DNA of 34,097 bases from Bacteroidales bacterium (GTDB lineage: Bacteria; Bacteroidota; Bacteroidia; Bacteroidales; UBA10428). A model generated the notes under the pieces. The model was given only the letters and a program-made list of their open reading frames with translations, was not told the origin of the DNA and ran no database searches. Shown one piece after another: positions 25,181 to 34,097 of the stretch (position 1 is the first letter of the stretch; every line of letters begins with the position of its first letter). Location: assembly GCA_016930375.1 (NCBI GenBank), contig JAFGGU010000084.1, forward strand, positions 1 through 34,097, in the 5' to 3' direction. The position numbers and the translations under genes were made by a program.

Positions 25181-27193
25181 ATGAACTACTTCAAATCTGT
25201 AGCATTTATTTTATTTGCCGTAAATGGCATATCTCTTGCTCAAACCGGCAGTAATCCTTTAAAAATCAACAGATCCGACAGTTATTTCGGCGTTCATTTT
25301 GATTTACATGCAGGTGAAGACATAACTGATGCAGGTAGGACACTGACCTATGCCATGATCGACACCTTCCTGACCCGGGTGCGTCCCGATTTCATACAGA
25401 TCGACTGCAAAGGGCATCCCGGAATATCCAGCTACCCGACCAAAGTTGGTTTTCATGTCAATGGATTTGAAAAAGACCCTCTGAAATTGTGGCGTGAGGT
25501 ATCAGAGAAAAACAAGGTAGGATTGTATATGCATTTCTCAGGGATATGGGATGAAAAGGTGGTGGAGCAGCATCCGGAATGGGCGGTGATAAAGGCTAAC
25601 GGGGAAAGAAGTACCCGGAAAGTATCATTCTTCAGTCCTTACCTGGATACTTACATGATTCCCCAGCTGAAAGAGTTAAGTCGTGATTATCATGTTGACG
25701 GAGCATGGATCGACGGGGAATGCTGGGCGGTTGAACCTGACTATGGGGAGGCTTCTCTGAAACGCTTCACCAGGGAAACAGGCATAACCGAAATCCCGAG
25801 AACCATGTCTGATAAGTATTATCCTGACTTTATGGAGTATACACGCAGACTGTTCAGGGAACACCTGAAGAGATATACAGATGCCATCCATCAGTTCAAC
25901 CCTGATTTTCAAATTACAAGCAACTGGGCTTATTCCTCTATGATGCCGGAAAAGGTGAGCATTCCCCTTGACTTTTTATCCGGTGATGTGACACCTCAAA
26001 ATGGAGTTTACAGGGCTGCATTCGAAGCCCGCTGTCTTGCATCTCAGGGGAAACCCTGGGACCTGATGGCCTGGGGTTTTTCTTGGAACGGAAGCGAAAT
26101 GCCCATGAGTGTCAAATCAGCACTTCAGTTAAAGCAGGAAGCCGCAGAAATTATTGCCATGGGTGGCGGTGTACAGTTTTATTTCCAGCAAAACCGTGAT
26201 TTGTCACTTAAACCCTGGCTGGCTTACCTCCTATCGGATGTTGGCAAATTTTGCCGTGAACGTCAGACATACTGCCACAAGGCTGTTCCCATATCTCAGG
26301 CAGCCTTGCTGTACCCTTCCCTCTCCTATCAAAAGAGTTCCCCGGTTCCCTATTCCCGATCTCTCAATATGCTGCAGGGGACTCTGAATGCTTTGCTGGA
26401 CGGCCAACTTGCTGTTGAGGTGATGATGGAACATCATTTATCCGATAGAATGAATCAATACCCTTTGATCATCATCCCAGAGTGTGATTATCTTGATCCT
26501 TCCTTTTTGGAAGAACTAAGGACTTACACCCTGAGCGGAGGAAACTTACTGATTATCGGAACCGAAACAGCTAAAATGTTCAAAGATGAGCTTAATATAA
26601 GATCCTTTACCGGCATTCCAGAATCAGAAGCTTTTATTACAGCTTCCCATTCTATCGGGTCTGTCAGGTCAGATCTTCTCCATGTGGAATTAGGTATAGA
26701 AAGCAGGCCCCTGTCGAAGTTTTATAAAGGCAGTGATTTCAGTTACCCTTCAGAGATCATTTCATCTTCGGTTAACATATATGGCAAAGGAAAAGTAGCA
26801 GGGATATATTTTAATGCAGGCTCGTGCTATGCACAATACAAAACCCACATTATCCGTGACTTTCTTACTGAAACGGTTCAGGAACTGTTTCCTGTCAGAC
26901 TGGTTGAAATAAGCGGGTCACATTTGATACACGTTGCAGTAAACAGCCTTCATGGAAAAATGTATATCAATCTGGTCAATGCGGCAGGTGAACATACCAA
27001 TGCGAACGCAATCGGGTTTGATGTGATACCACCCCTGCTTAATATCGGGATTGCCATAAAATCTGCTGATAAACCCTTAAGAATCCTGCAGCAACCCGGT
27101 GGAAAAGAATTGAAAATATCGGAGGTTGACGGCAGGTGGACTGTAATGGTTCCCGAATTACAACTACATGAAATATTGGAGGTGATTTACTGA
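25181..27193 (+). CDS. Secreted TIM-barrel glycosidase candidate (GH29/GHL6-like)
   Basis: The start at 25181 gives 670 residues with a signal peptide (MNYFKSVAFILFAVNGISLA); the frame upstream to 25088 is not signal-like. The N-terminal 330 residues look like a (beta/alpha)8 barrel: SYFGVHFDLHAGEDITDAG, RPDFIQIDCKGHPG, GLYMHFSGIWDEKVVEQHPEW and DGAWIDGECWAVEPDYGE, where D178 and E180 at a strand end are candidate catalytic residues. The middle part, with YPLIIIPECDYLDPSF and LSGGNLLIIG, resembles the Rossmann-like beta-galactosidase trimerisation domain, and a beta-domain closes the chain. Such an arrangement occurs in GH151 alpha-L-fucosidases and related hypothetical families. Alpha-fucosidase activity is plausible given the locus but not shown. 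The stop overlaps the GH2 gene tail by 7 bases. Confidence 0.8.
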   Translation: MNYFKSVAFILFAVNGISLAQTGSNPLKINRSDSYFGVHFDLHAGEDITDAGRTLTYAMIDTFLTRVRPDFIQIDCKGHPGISSYPTKVGFHVNGFEKDPLKLWREVSEKNKVGLYMHFSGIWDEKVVEQHPEWAVIKANGERSTRKVSFFSPYLDTYMIPQLKELSRDYHVDGAWIDGECWAVEPDYGEASLKRFTRETGITEIPRTMSDKYYPDFMEYTRRLFREHLKRYTDAIHQFNPDFQITSNWAYSSMMPEKVSIPLDFLSGDVTPQNGVYRAAFEARCLASQGKPWDLMAWGFSWNGSEMPMSVKSALQLKQEAAEIIAMGGGVQFYFQQNRDLSLKPWLAYLLSDVGKFCRERQTYCHKAVPISQAALLYPSLSYQKSSPVPYSRSLNMLQGTLNALLDGQLAVEVMMEHHLSDRMNQYPLIIIPECDYLDPSFLEELRTYTLSGGNLLIIGTETAKMFKDELNIRSFTGIPESEAFITASHSIGSVRSDLLHVELGIESRPLSKFYKGSDFSYPSEIISSSVNIYGKGKVAGIYFNAGSCYAQYKTHIIRDFLTETVQELFPVRLVEISGSHLIHVAVNSLHGKMYINLVNAAGEHTNANAIGFDVIPPLLNIGIAIKSADKPLRILQQPGGKELKISEVDGRWTVMVPELQLHEILEVIY

Positions 27194-29433
27194 GAAATCA
27201 TGAGTGTATATTCTGAATTCCACTCCGGTTTGCCCTCTGCTTCCAACAACAGTTTAAATTCACCTGCGGGCCAATCCGGAATATCAATCGTGAATTCCTG
27301 TCCCTTAAGATTTGCATTCGCCCTTAGGTTATTGTATTGCCAGGTTCCCAGGAATACTTTAAGGGATCCTGTAACCAGACTGGCTGTTACCTTTCCTGTT
27401 TTTACCTCCTGCTGGCTGTCGTTCAGCATCCATAATTCAGTAACGAATTTTTCACCGGGCATCCATGTAAATTTCTGCAATCGGGCGCTTGCAAGAACCG
27501 GCCGGCATGCTTTACTTACCTGGTAAAATCCGGGCTTGGGTATATTCGGCCAGCTTACGAGGCTGTTGTTTGCCGCGGTCGGCCAGGGCTCATTGTAACA
27601 CCAGTTCAGGACCATTGAACAATAAGGCTTTTGACGTCGTGCCTCTTCAAAGATATATTTGTAGCCTTCTCCCTGTATCAGTTGTCCATGCGCCACCAAT
27701 TCCTCAAGCGTGGCTGATTTTCCGAAATAATCCTCAATCATATCCTGGTTTAACCAGGTATTGCCAACCCAGGCCTTATAGGCATGGTGGCTCTCCCAGG
27801 ACCCTCCGGGCGCCGGTGGCCATAATTCGTCAGGAGGAATTATGGTTTTCAGTATCGCAACGGAAGCCGGAGCAGGCATGCCAAATTCGGTATAAGCCGT
27901 GAAACGGGAACGGTTCATCCGGGCAAAAACCTCCTCGCCCGAGTCGAAGTCCCTGAATACATAGTGACCATGTCCCATACCTTCTATTGGTGAGGTGGGA
28001 ATAAAAGGCGTGCCGGGATCAAGCTCAAGACACTGGCTGTTGAGCAGGCGCAGGGCAAGCGACTGATCCGTCATTCCGCCCCAGCTGTTGAATAATTCAT
28101 TGCCGCCACACCAGAGGGTCAGACATGGATGCTTTTTAAGACGGGAAATGATCGAGGATGATTCCTGTTTCAGTATCTCCAGGTAGTGAGGCTCATCGGG
28201 GTAGTTGTTGCAGGCCAGCGGAAATTCCTGCCACACCAGCATTCCTTTCCTGTCGCAAAGGTCATAGAACGATTCCTTGTTTACAATTCCCCCACCCCAG
28301 ATCCTGAACATATTGAAATTTGCTTCAAGGGCCCTGTCGATCAACTCTTCGTATCGTACCGCCGTGATGATTCCGGGAAACACCTCGGGGTTCACCCAGT
28401 TGGTTCCCTTGCAGAATATCCTTCGGCCGTTGATTTCCACCTGAATGGGCGGCAACCGCCTTGACTTCGGAAAGCCGTCAGGATCTGCCTGGGAATTCAT
28501 TACAAGCCGCACCCTCCTGAATCCCACCTTGCTTTCATGGAGCCGGATCTGCCTGCCCTCATTGTCGGTAGTTCTGAGACGGGAAGTATAAAGAGCCGGT
28601 TTCCCCTGATCGTGCGGCCACCACAAGACAGGATCTTTTAGTACAGCGTTGAATATTATCGAATCATTCCTGCAAACACCCTCTTTTTCTAAAATTACCT
28701 GGTCGGTGTCATCCTGTAAAGTCCAGGAATACCGGCAGCCGCATATTTTTTTCCCTCCTGCCCTAAAAGAGATATCCGCCAGGTCCAGATTATTGCTCAG
28801 TTTATAGGACAAATCAAATGATGCGATGGCCCCGGCAGGTTCAGTTATCAGCCCACACTCATCCCAAATCCCTGATGGTACTAATCGCGGATGCCAATCC
28901 CACCCATAACTTACAGCCGGCTTAACCGATTGGTTGGCCTGTGACCGGTCAGCAGGTAACTTCCTTGATTTCGGAACCGGGTGAATTACGATGCGGATCT
29001 CATTCAAACTTTTGAGCCTGTCGGTAAGATCGAGCTTCACCGGGGTGAACATCCCCTCCTGGTGGAAAATGCTTTCGTCATTCAACAGAATATCAAAAAT
29101 ATAATCGATCCCCCCTGCATAAAAATACACCCGTTCGCCTGTTTTAAGCGCAGGTCTGTCGAAGGATGCACGGTACGTGAAGAATGCGTCCTCCATCCAC
29201 AAATAATCTTTCCAGTTTTCGGCGTAATACCAGGTATCGTATTTTTCGGCCCTTGCTATGTCAAGCTGCACGGCTCCCGGTACAACGGCAGGAATCCAAT
29301 TCAAGACTTCTGAGGCCGCATCCCTGTTATAACCAAGTTCCCAGTCCAGAGACGTTACCTGCTGTCCGGTTGCTTTGGGGAGTGAGAATCCGAAAAGCAT
29401 TGTGGTCAACAACACAGTTTTCAGAGCATACAT
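27187..29433 (-). CDS. Secreted GH2 beta-mannosidase-like glycoside hydrolase
   Basis: This 748-residue protein has a signal peptide ending near residue 23 (ATGQ). The sugar-binding domain (about 60-200) contains YYAENWKDYLWMEDAFFTYR and YGWDWHPRLVPSGIW, the latter typical of beta-mannosidases. After immunoglobulin-like strands the TIM barrel has FCKGTNWVNPEVFPG, NMFRIWGGGIVNKESFYDLC, TLWCGGNELFNSWGG with the acid/base E446, and TAYTEFGMPA with the nucleophile E516. The retaining mechanism should therefore be intact. Beta-mannosidase is the best guess, but other GH2 specificities share these motifs. It is the last gene of a minus-strand run, 33 bases after the heparinase-like gene. Confidence 0.93.
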   Translation of the reverse strand: MYALKTVLLTTMLFGFSLPKATGQQVTSLDWELGYNRDAASEVLNWIPAVVPGAVQLDIARAEKYDTWYYAENWKDYLWMEDAFFTYRASFDRPALKTGERVYFYAGGIDYIFDILLNDESIFHQEGMFTPVKLDLTDRLKSLNEIRIVIHPVPKSRKLPADRSQANQSVKPAVSYGWDWHPRLVPSGIWDECGLITEPAGAIASFDLSYKLSNNLDLADISFRAGGKKICGCRYSWTLQDDTDQVILEKEGVCRNDSIIFNAVLKDPVLWWPHDQGKPALYTSRLRTTDNEGRQIRLHESKVGFRRVRLVMNSQADPDGFPKSRRLPPIQVEINGRRIFCKGTNWVNPEVFPGIITAVRYEELIDRALEANFNMFRIWGGGIVNKESFYDLCDRKGMLVWQEFPLACNNYPDEPHYLEILKQESSSIISRLKKHPCLTLWCGGNELFNSWGGMTDQSLALRLLNSQCLELDPGTPFIPTSPIEGMGHGHYVFRDFDSGEEVFARMNRSRFTAYTEFGMPAPASVAILKTIIPPDELWPPAPGGSWESHHAYKAWVGNTWLNQDMIEDYFGKSATLEELVAHGQLIQGEGYKYIFEEARRQKPYCSMVLNWCYNEPWPTAANNSLVSWPNIPKPGFYQVSKACRPVLASARLQKFTWMPGEKFVTELWMLNDSQQEVKTGKVTASLVTGSLKVFLGTWQYNNLRANANLKGQEFTIDIPDWPAGEFKLLLEAEGKPEWNSEYTLMISQ

Positions 29434-29466
29434 ACGATCAGGTGTATTCGGTTAAAAAAATCATTA

Positions 29467-31389
29467 TCACTCCGCCATGATGGTAAACCTGCACCTGTTA
29501 CTAAAATTCACAAGGTTTGGTATAAACACAATGCGGTAAATGTTGGATTCCCATTGATAGCCATCGGCCGGGGCCATCACGATTTCTTCGAATCTGACGC
29601 TGAATTCCTCATTGGGAAACCGCAGTATTATTTTTCGATCAGTGCTGTATTTACCGTTTGATGAAAGGGTTACATAACCAGATGAGGTAATCTGGGGCTT
29701 CAGACAGGTAATAAAGTTCCAACTTGTTATTCCCTTAATTTCTTTGAGCCGGTAACTATCTGTGATGGATAGTTCCTTGTTTCTTTTAAATTCATAAATC
29801 CGCTGCCAGCTATCAACTGCTGCCGTGGCCGGGTAACAACGTGAGATGTCCATTGAAAATCGGACACTTCCTTCATCTGATGAATAGGAAACGTCCCTTG
29901 CGGCAAATTCAGTACCTGCTGCCTGCAAAATGCCATTGATAGTAGGCAGATTGTGGTATTGCGATTGCATGGACCAGATGGTATATCTCTCCGCACTGAA
30001 AGTTTTGGCTGTGTATGCCCCCACTCCGGCGTCAACAATGACAGGCTGTCCGTTATAATACAGGATAAAGGTGCCGACATCATTGTGATTATGACTTTCG
30101 CCATTGTGGCCACCTTTGGCAGCGAAAAATAATCCTTGAGATGATCCGGATCGTGCACGCGCTATAGCAACCTGCAGATCAGGCAGCCAGGCGTCCCGGT
30201 TATAGGGCCATGATTGCCTTGCTTCCCGGATCTCTTTTAATCCGAATAAATGCGGAAGGCTTCTGCCAATGCTCTGCAACCGGCGGGAAACTGTAAAAGT
30301 CTTAGCCGAATCGAGCCTGGCGCCAAAGGCAGTGAGCAAACCATCACCGATGCGTTTTCCATAGCTGTAAATGACATAAGCATCCGGATCTATCTGTGCC
30401 GGAGCGTCGGCAAAATTTATATACCAGGGTTCATGTATAAATGCTTTATAAATATACTGTCCGATGTTTTTCACGAGGGGATCGCTGTAATAATTAATCT
30501 GCCCCCTGGTTGCTGAATAAAGCGTTTCCAGGCAATCGAACAGGGAGCCGCCTGCCCTGCCCCAGTATGAAGGACCCTCATCACAACCTCCGTCATCGGG
30601 GTATCCGTTGGTGAAATTGTCAAGGCAGCGAAGTGATTTTGCAACCAACTGAATTTGAACGGACCGTTTGTTCTCGATCAGCAGCGCGGACTGAAGAATA
30701 TTTGATACTATCCATGGATTCCAGTTGTTTACTGCAGAACTGTCGAATCCCATCCACCAGAAATCATTGCGTTCCAGGAAGGGTTTTAAAACCCGGTTTT
30801 GTATCTCCTGTCTTAACCGTTGTCTAATTATTGGAGAAACCCTGTCCAGTTCGCTTCCGTAAATGTAATCGGTCCATGCAAGCAATGCAGCCGTTTCAGC
30901 AGCAAATAAATCCACCACAGGATCTTCAGGTACCGGAACGCCATCCTTCTGACCAATGTGCGCAGGTATGCACCATGAAGTTTCTTCACAGAGCGCCCAT
31001 ATGCCGTTTAAAATGTCATCCCTGAATCTTTCGCTGCCTTCAGAACATTCTGCCATCAGTACCTGGAGCAACTGTGAACGGCGGTTAAAATATATTTTCT
31101 CATACCTGTTCCTGTTGCCATCACGCACAAAGCTCAGGTATTCATTAAAAGGAAGAAAATCATAGGGCTTACCCAAAAGATTGGTGGCATCGTTGACCAT
31201 CCGGTTTCTGGCCTCACGGGGGATATTTTCCCAGGCAGTGCGGTCAGTGTATACCGGATAAGGACGCCAGCGCTCCGCAAGGACACGTTCGATCTCAGTT
31301 CCATTCCATTTTGAGGAAAACAGGTTACGCTGAGCATTTACGGTCATGCTGAGGACAGAAAAGCACAATATGATCATGAACTTCCTCAT
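29467..31389 (-). CDS. Heparinase II/III-family protein
   Basis: The start at 31389 gives 640 residues with a signal peptide (MRKFMIILCFSVLSMTVNA); an upstream in-frame ATG at 31464 lacks one. The first half is an alpha/alpha toroid, including FWWMGFDSSAVNNWNPWI (N221, N222) and YPDDGGCDEGPSYW (Y263, Y275), both characteristic of the family. The second half is a beta-sandwich with GGHNGESHNHNDVGTF (H433, H435, D437) and SQYHNLPTING (H479). Relatives are polysaccharide lyases that cleave uronic-acid polymers such as heparan sulfate, alginate or other uronate glycans by beta-elimination. It lies 110 bases after the GH95 gene and 33 bases before the GH2 gene. Lyase activity implies a uronate-containing backbone or branch in the target glycan, which is inference. 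Confidence 0.92.
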   Translation of the reverse strand: MRKFMIILCFSVLSMTVNAQRNLFSSKWNGTEIERVLAERWRPYPVYTDRTAWENIPREARNRMVNDATNLLGKPYDFLPFNEYLSFVRDGNRNRYEKIYFNRRSQLLQVLMAECSEGSERFRDDILNGIWALCEETSWCIPAHIGQKDGVPVPEDPVVDLFAAETAALLAWTDYIYGSELDRVSPIIRQRLRQEIQNRVLKPFLERNDFWWMGFDSSAVNNWNPWIVSNILQSALLIENKRSVQIQLVAKSLRCLDNFTNGYPDDGGCDEGPSYWGRAGGSLFDCLETLYSATRGQINYYSDPLVKNIGQYIYKAFIHEPWYINFADAPAQIDPDAYVIYSYGKRIGDGLLTAFGARLDSAKTFTVSRRLQSIGRSLPHLFGLKEIREARQSWPYNRDAWLPDLQVAIARARSGSSQGLFFAAKGGHNGESHNHNDVGTFILYYNGQPVIVDAGVGAYTAKTFSAERYTIWSMQSQYHNLPTINGILQAAGTEFAARDVSYSSDEGSVRFSMDISRCYPATAAVDSWQRIYEFKRNKELSITDSYRLKEIKGITSWNFITCLKPQITSSGYVTLSSNGKYSTDRKIILRFPNEEFSVRFEEIVMAPADGYQWESNIYRIVFIPNLVNFSNRCRFTIMAE

Positions 31390-31499
31390 GAGTACCCTTT
31401 TTTCCAGAAATTTCCGGTAGAAATATTTTTGAAGGAATGTATCACAACATAAAAGTATGAACAAATTACCGATTATCTACGGAATGATAGTATGCGTAT

Positions 31500-33872
31500 T
31501 TAAAGTTTCTCTAATCCCGGGCCAAATGCATATTGAATCCCTTTCTCTGCATCGAATTCAATAGTGTACTGCAAGTATTTTATTTTACAGGAACCATTTT
31601 GACCGGCCCTGATGGTCAGCCTGTACAATTCACCCTCCTTCCATTGTATATCCACCTCATAATTTCCTCTTGCCCTCAGTCCGGATACTGTACCTTTCTT
31701 CCAGGCCGCCGGAAGGGCAGGTAAAACATGAAGGGTGCCATTCTGGCTTTGCAGTAACATTTCTGCAATACCTGCAGTGCCTCCGAAATTTCCGTCGATC
31801 TGGAATGGCGGATGGGTATCAAACAGATTGGTAAGGGTGGATTTCCCCAACAATGCCTGCAAATGTTCGTATGCTTTTTCACCATTCAGCAATCTTGCAT
31901 AAAAGTTAATGATCCAGGCGCGACTCCACCCGGTATGACCCCCGCCGTGAGCGAGACGATGTTCAATGGTCTTTTCGGCCGCACCAAAAAGCTCCGGTGT
32001 TTCGGGTGTTATCTGGGTGCCCGGGTGCAGTCCGAACAAATGAGAGATATGCCGATGGCCTGGTTCAGCCTCTTCATAGTCCTCAATCCATTCCATAATA
32101 GTGCCGTTCTTCCCGATTCTAACGGGTGGCAATTTCGAAGCGGTGGATTCCAGGGAATCAATAAAGGCGGGGCTTTCGCCCAATGCTGCGGCAGCTTTCA
32201 CACAAGCATTCAAAAGTTCGCTGGCGATCTGAATATCCATGGTGGCACCATACGTGAGCTGCATGGGCATTTGGGTTCCGGGGAGATAATAGGCATTCTC
32301 GGGAGAATACGATGGTGATGTAATCAGATGTCCGTGTTTATCAGGTGTCAGGAAATCAAGCATAAATTGCGCTGATCCTTTTAGGATCGGCCAGGCCTTC
32401 TCACGAAGAAAGGCTGTATCACTGGTATAGAGAAAGTGATCCCAGAAATGCAGCGACATCCAGGGACCTGCCATGGGAAAGGTTCCCCACTGAATGCCGT
32501 CCATCAGACCGGACCGGCCAAACGGATCGGTATTGTGGTGCATGGTCCAGCCTTTGCATCCATACATTTGTGAAGCGGTAACGCTGCCCGGCACGATCAT
32601 CTTCTCAAAGAAACCGGTGAGTGGTTCTATTGTTTCCGGCAAATTGCATACATCCGCCAGCCAATAATTCATTTGCAGGTTGATGTTGGTATGATAATCA
32701 CTGTTCCAGGGCGCTTCCAGGTGATTGTTCCAGACTCCCTGCAGGTTTGCCGGCAGAATCCCGGGTGCGCGCGAACTGCCCATAAGCAGATAACGACCGT
32801 ACTGGAAATACAATTCCTCCAGATGAAGATCATTCTTTCCTTCCACAACATTTTTCAGCCGCTGATCGGTAGGGATTGAATCAGAAGTCTCCCCGCAGAT
32901 GCTGAATTCCACGCGGTCAAAAAACTGCTGGTGATCTGCGACATGAGTCTTTCGCAATTGGCTGTATGTTTTGTTTTCTGCCCTTTGCAAGATCTGGCGG
33001 CATAAATCTGAAGGATCAACGGCAGGATCAAAATCCAGCATATCCAGTTTATAATTGGTGGCAGCGGTCAGAATGATCAACAAAGATGAGGCATCTTTAA
33101 TCACCAGACTGTCACCTCCGGATAGTAATTCACCGCCGGTATTCCTGGCCATCAGCTGTGCCGCAAATTTCATGTGCGGACCTCCGCTCCCGGATTCCGG
33201 ACTATCCTTGTCCATGATTTGCCCCTCCATGCGCAAAAAATGATCCCCGGCCCTGGTTGTGGCATCCGCCTCACGTTTAAGCCTTAACACTGTATTAATC
33301 CGGCCGTCCCGGGCTTCGATATGTAATACAATAACATTATCAGGGGCTGACACAAATAAGTTACGTGAGAACCTGACTCCGTTCTGTTCGTAAGTCGTAT
33401 GTATAATACCAGTTCGCAGATCGAGCTCCCGGCGATAATTCCTGGTTTCAGTGTTCTTTTCCCCAAAATCCAGGAACAGATCACCCAGGGTCTGGTAGGA
33501 CCGGATCCGGGGAGGTGTGCCGAGTAGATATTTATCGGATAATTCGAGGGCCCGCGTAATCTTACCTTCAAACAACAGTTGTCTTATCTCAGCCAGGTGA
33601 GAGAGGGCCTCCGGATTATTATTATTGATTTTTGAACCCGCCCACAGGCTTTCCTCATTCAGCTGAACCTGTTCCAGGTCCGTTTTACCGTATACCATGG
33701 CTCCCAGCCGGCCGTTACCTGCCGGCAGGGCATCGGTCCATTCAACAGCGGGTTGTTTGTACCAAAGTTTCAGGGCATGTTGCGGAACTGAATCCTTAAC
33801 ACAAGCCGCTACAATGAAGAGGAGGAGCAAGCATCCTGAAATAACTTTTAAAACAGAGAGGTATAATCTCAT
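31500..33872 (-). CDS. GH95 alpha-L-fucosidase lipoprotein
   Basis: The start at 33872 is preferred because it opens a lipoprotein signal (MRLYLSVLKVISGCLLLLFI then VAAC, lipid Cys C24) and gives 790 residues, usual for GH95. N-terminal beta-domain: LWYKQPAVEWTDALPAGNGR and QLNEESLWAGS. Helical barrel: NLQGVWNNHLEAPWNSDYHT followed by NINLQMNYW, with N396 and N398 matching the Asn pair of the bifidobacterial AfcA enzyme. EDYEEAEPGHRHISHLFGLH supplies the acidic residue (597-604), and FQIDGNFGGTAG includes D693. GH95 enzymes invert and typically remove alpha-1,2-linked L-fucose; a few prefer L-galactose. TAAATTTG (minus strand, 33888-33895) fits a -7 box but leaves a very short leader. It heads the GH95-heparinase-GH2 run. 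Confidence 0.96.
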   Translation of the reverse strand: MRLYLSVLKVISGCLLLLFIVAACVKDSVPQHALKLWYKQPAVEWTDALPAGNGRLGAMVYGKTDLEQVQLNEESLWAGSKINNNNPEALSHLAEIRQLLFEGKITRALELSDKYLLGTPPRIRSYQTLGDLFLDFGEKNTETRNYRRELDLRTGIIHTTYEQNGVRFSRNLFVSAPDNVIVLHIEARDGRINTVLRLKREADATTRAGDHFLRMEGQIMDKDSPESGSGGPHMKFAAQLMARNTGGELLSGGDSLVIKDASSLLIILTAATNYKLDMLDFDPAVDPSDLCRQILQRAENKTYSQLRKTHVADHQQFFDRVEFSICGETSDSIPTDQRLKNVVEGKNDLHLEELYFQYGRYLLMGSSRAPGILPANLQGVWNNHLEAPWNSDYHTNINLQMNYWLADVCNLPETIEPLTGFFEKMIVPGSVTASQMYGCKGWTMHHNTDPFGRSGLMDGIQWGTFPMAGPWMSLHFWDHFLYTSDTAFLREKAWPILKGSAQFMLDFLTPDKHGHLITSPSYSPENAYYLPGTQMPMQLTYGATMDIQIASELLNACVKAAAALGESPAFIDSLESTASKLPPVRIGKNGTIMEWIEDYEEAEPGHRHISHLFGLHPGTQITPETPELFGAAEKTIEHRLAHGGGHTGWSRAWIINFYARLLNGEKAYEHLQALLGKSTLTNLFDTHPPFQIDGNFGGTAGIAEMLLQSQNGTLHVLPALPAAWKKGTVSGLRARGNYEVDIQWKEGELYRLTIRAGQNGSCKIKYLQYTIEFDAEKGIQYAFGPGLEKL

Positions 33873-33939
33873 GTGAATAGGTTTTACCAAATTTATAAAT
33901 ATCCTTTGAAAGGTTATCATGTATAGTATCATCCCTGTT

Positions 33940-33969
33940 AAAAACAAAACCCGGATCGCTCCGGGTTTT
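33940..33969 (-). terminator. Intrinsic terminator of the partial gene at the right edge
   Basis: AAAACCCGG (33946-33954) pairs with CCGGGTTTT (33961-33969) around loop ATCGCT. Read on the minus strand the stem ends in TTTTGTTTTT. It lies 50 bases after the stop codon at 34020-34022, separating that gene from the GH95 run. Confidence 0.85.
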
Positions 33970-34019
33970 AGCTTTTACCTGTTTGTGAATCTCAACAGGG
34001 TATTCGTACGATGGTGAAT

Positions 34020-34097
34020 TTAGTCCGCCACAGTAATAGTAATTGATTTCTCATCACGGCTCATTTCATCCGAGTCCATTTCGCCCCAGTTGGTGGC
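34020..34097 (-). CDS. C-terminal end of an unidentified protein (partial)
   Basis: Reading inward from the window edge on the minus strand, an open frame gives 25 residues, with ATNWGEMDSDEMSRDEK followed by SITITVAD and a TAA at 34020-34022. A strong terminator follows, which supports this as a true gene end. The fragment is too short to name the protein; the alternating hydrophobic final strand SITITVAD suggests a beta-rich protein. Confidence 0.6.
   Translation of the reverse strand, partial: ATNWGEMDSDEMSRDEKSITITVAD

Overview
This window looks like chromosomal DNA from a glycan-degrading member of the Bacteroidota, probably the Bacteroidales/Marinilabiliales side. The evidence is the density of secreted glycoside hydrolases, many signal peptides ending in G-Q or A-Q, lipoproteins with a short lipobox, an FtsX/MacB-type permease of the kind common in this phylum, and promoter-like boxes of the Bacteroidota type (TTTG / TAnnTTTG). 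No genus can be named from the sequence. No rRNA, tRNA, CRISPR array, transposase or phage gene was seen.

Left part (1-11400). A small VOC/glyoxalase-fold protein on the minus strand is followed by a short secreted protein of unknown function that ends at a clear intrinsic terminator. Then comes a tightly spaced plus-strand operon: a Tat-exported Gfo/Idh/MocA oxidoreductase, a large secreted HEAT-repeat protein with a C-terminal DUF1080 (3-keto-glycoside hydrolase type) domain, a secreted GH127-like (DUF1680) enzyme with an intact Glu/Cys zinc site, a HAD sugar-phosphate hydrolase or mutase, a secreted endonuclease/exonuclease/phosphatase-fold protein and an ABC-type permease. The first three suggest extracytoplasmic oxidation and cleavage of a sugar.

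Middle (11386-15095). Two minus-strand genes encode a secreted GH20-type beta-hexosaminidase-like enzyme and an odd secreted protein with a Tyr/Trp/His-rich tract and a long Ser/Thr/Arg-rich tail containing three 13-residue repeats.

Right part (15165-34097). This is an L-fucose and fucosylated-glycan locus. A GntR-type regulator precedes L-fucose isomerase (fucI, very close to E. coli FucI), a GH29 alpha-L-fucosidase and a lipoprotein of unknown function. A secreted FAD-dependent oxidoreductase converges on these. L-fuculokinase (fucK) and an L-rhamnose/L-fucose mutarotase-family protein form a minus-strand pair, divergent from an unusual secreted TIM-barrel glycosidase candidate. A minus-strand run of GH95 fucosidase, heparinase II/III-like protein and GH2 beta-mannosidase-like enzyme closes the locus. 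The outer enzymes would release L-fucose, the mutarotase, FucI and FucK would convert it to L-fuculose 1-phosphate, and the regulator next to fucI probably senses the sugar. The aldolase, lactaldehyde reductase, fucose permease, SusC/D pairs and sulfatases are not in the window.

The intergenic regions are rich in repeats: heptanucleotide arrays, a nested fold-back between fucI and GH29, five copies of GGGGTTTA, and a roughly 218-bp element made of two inverted, diverged halves whose hairpins differ by compensatory changes.
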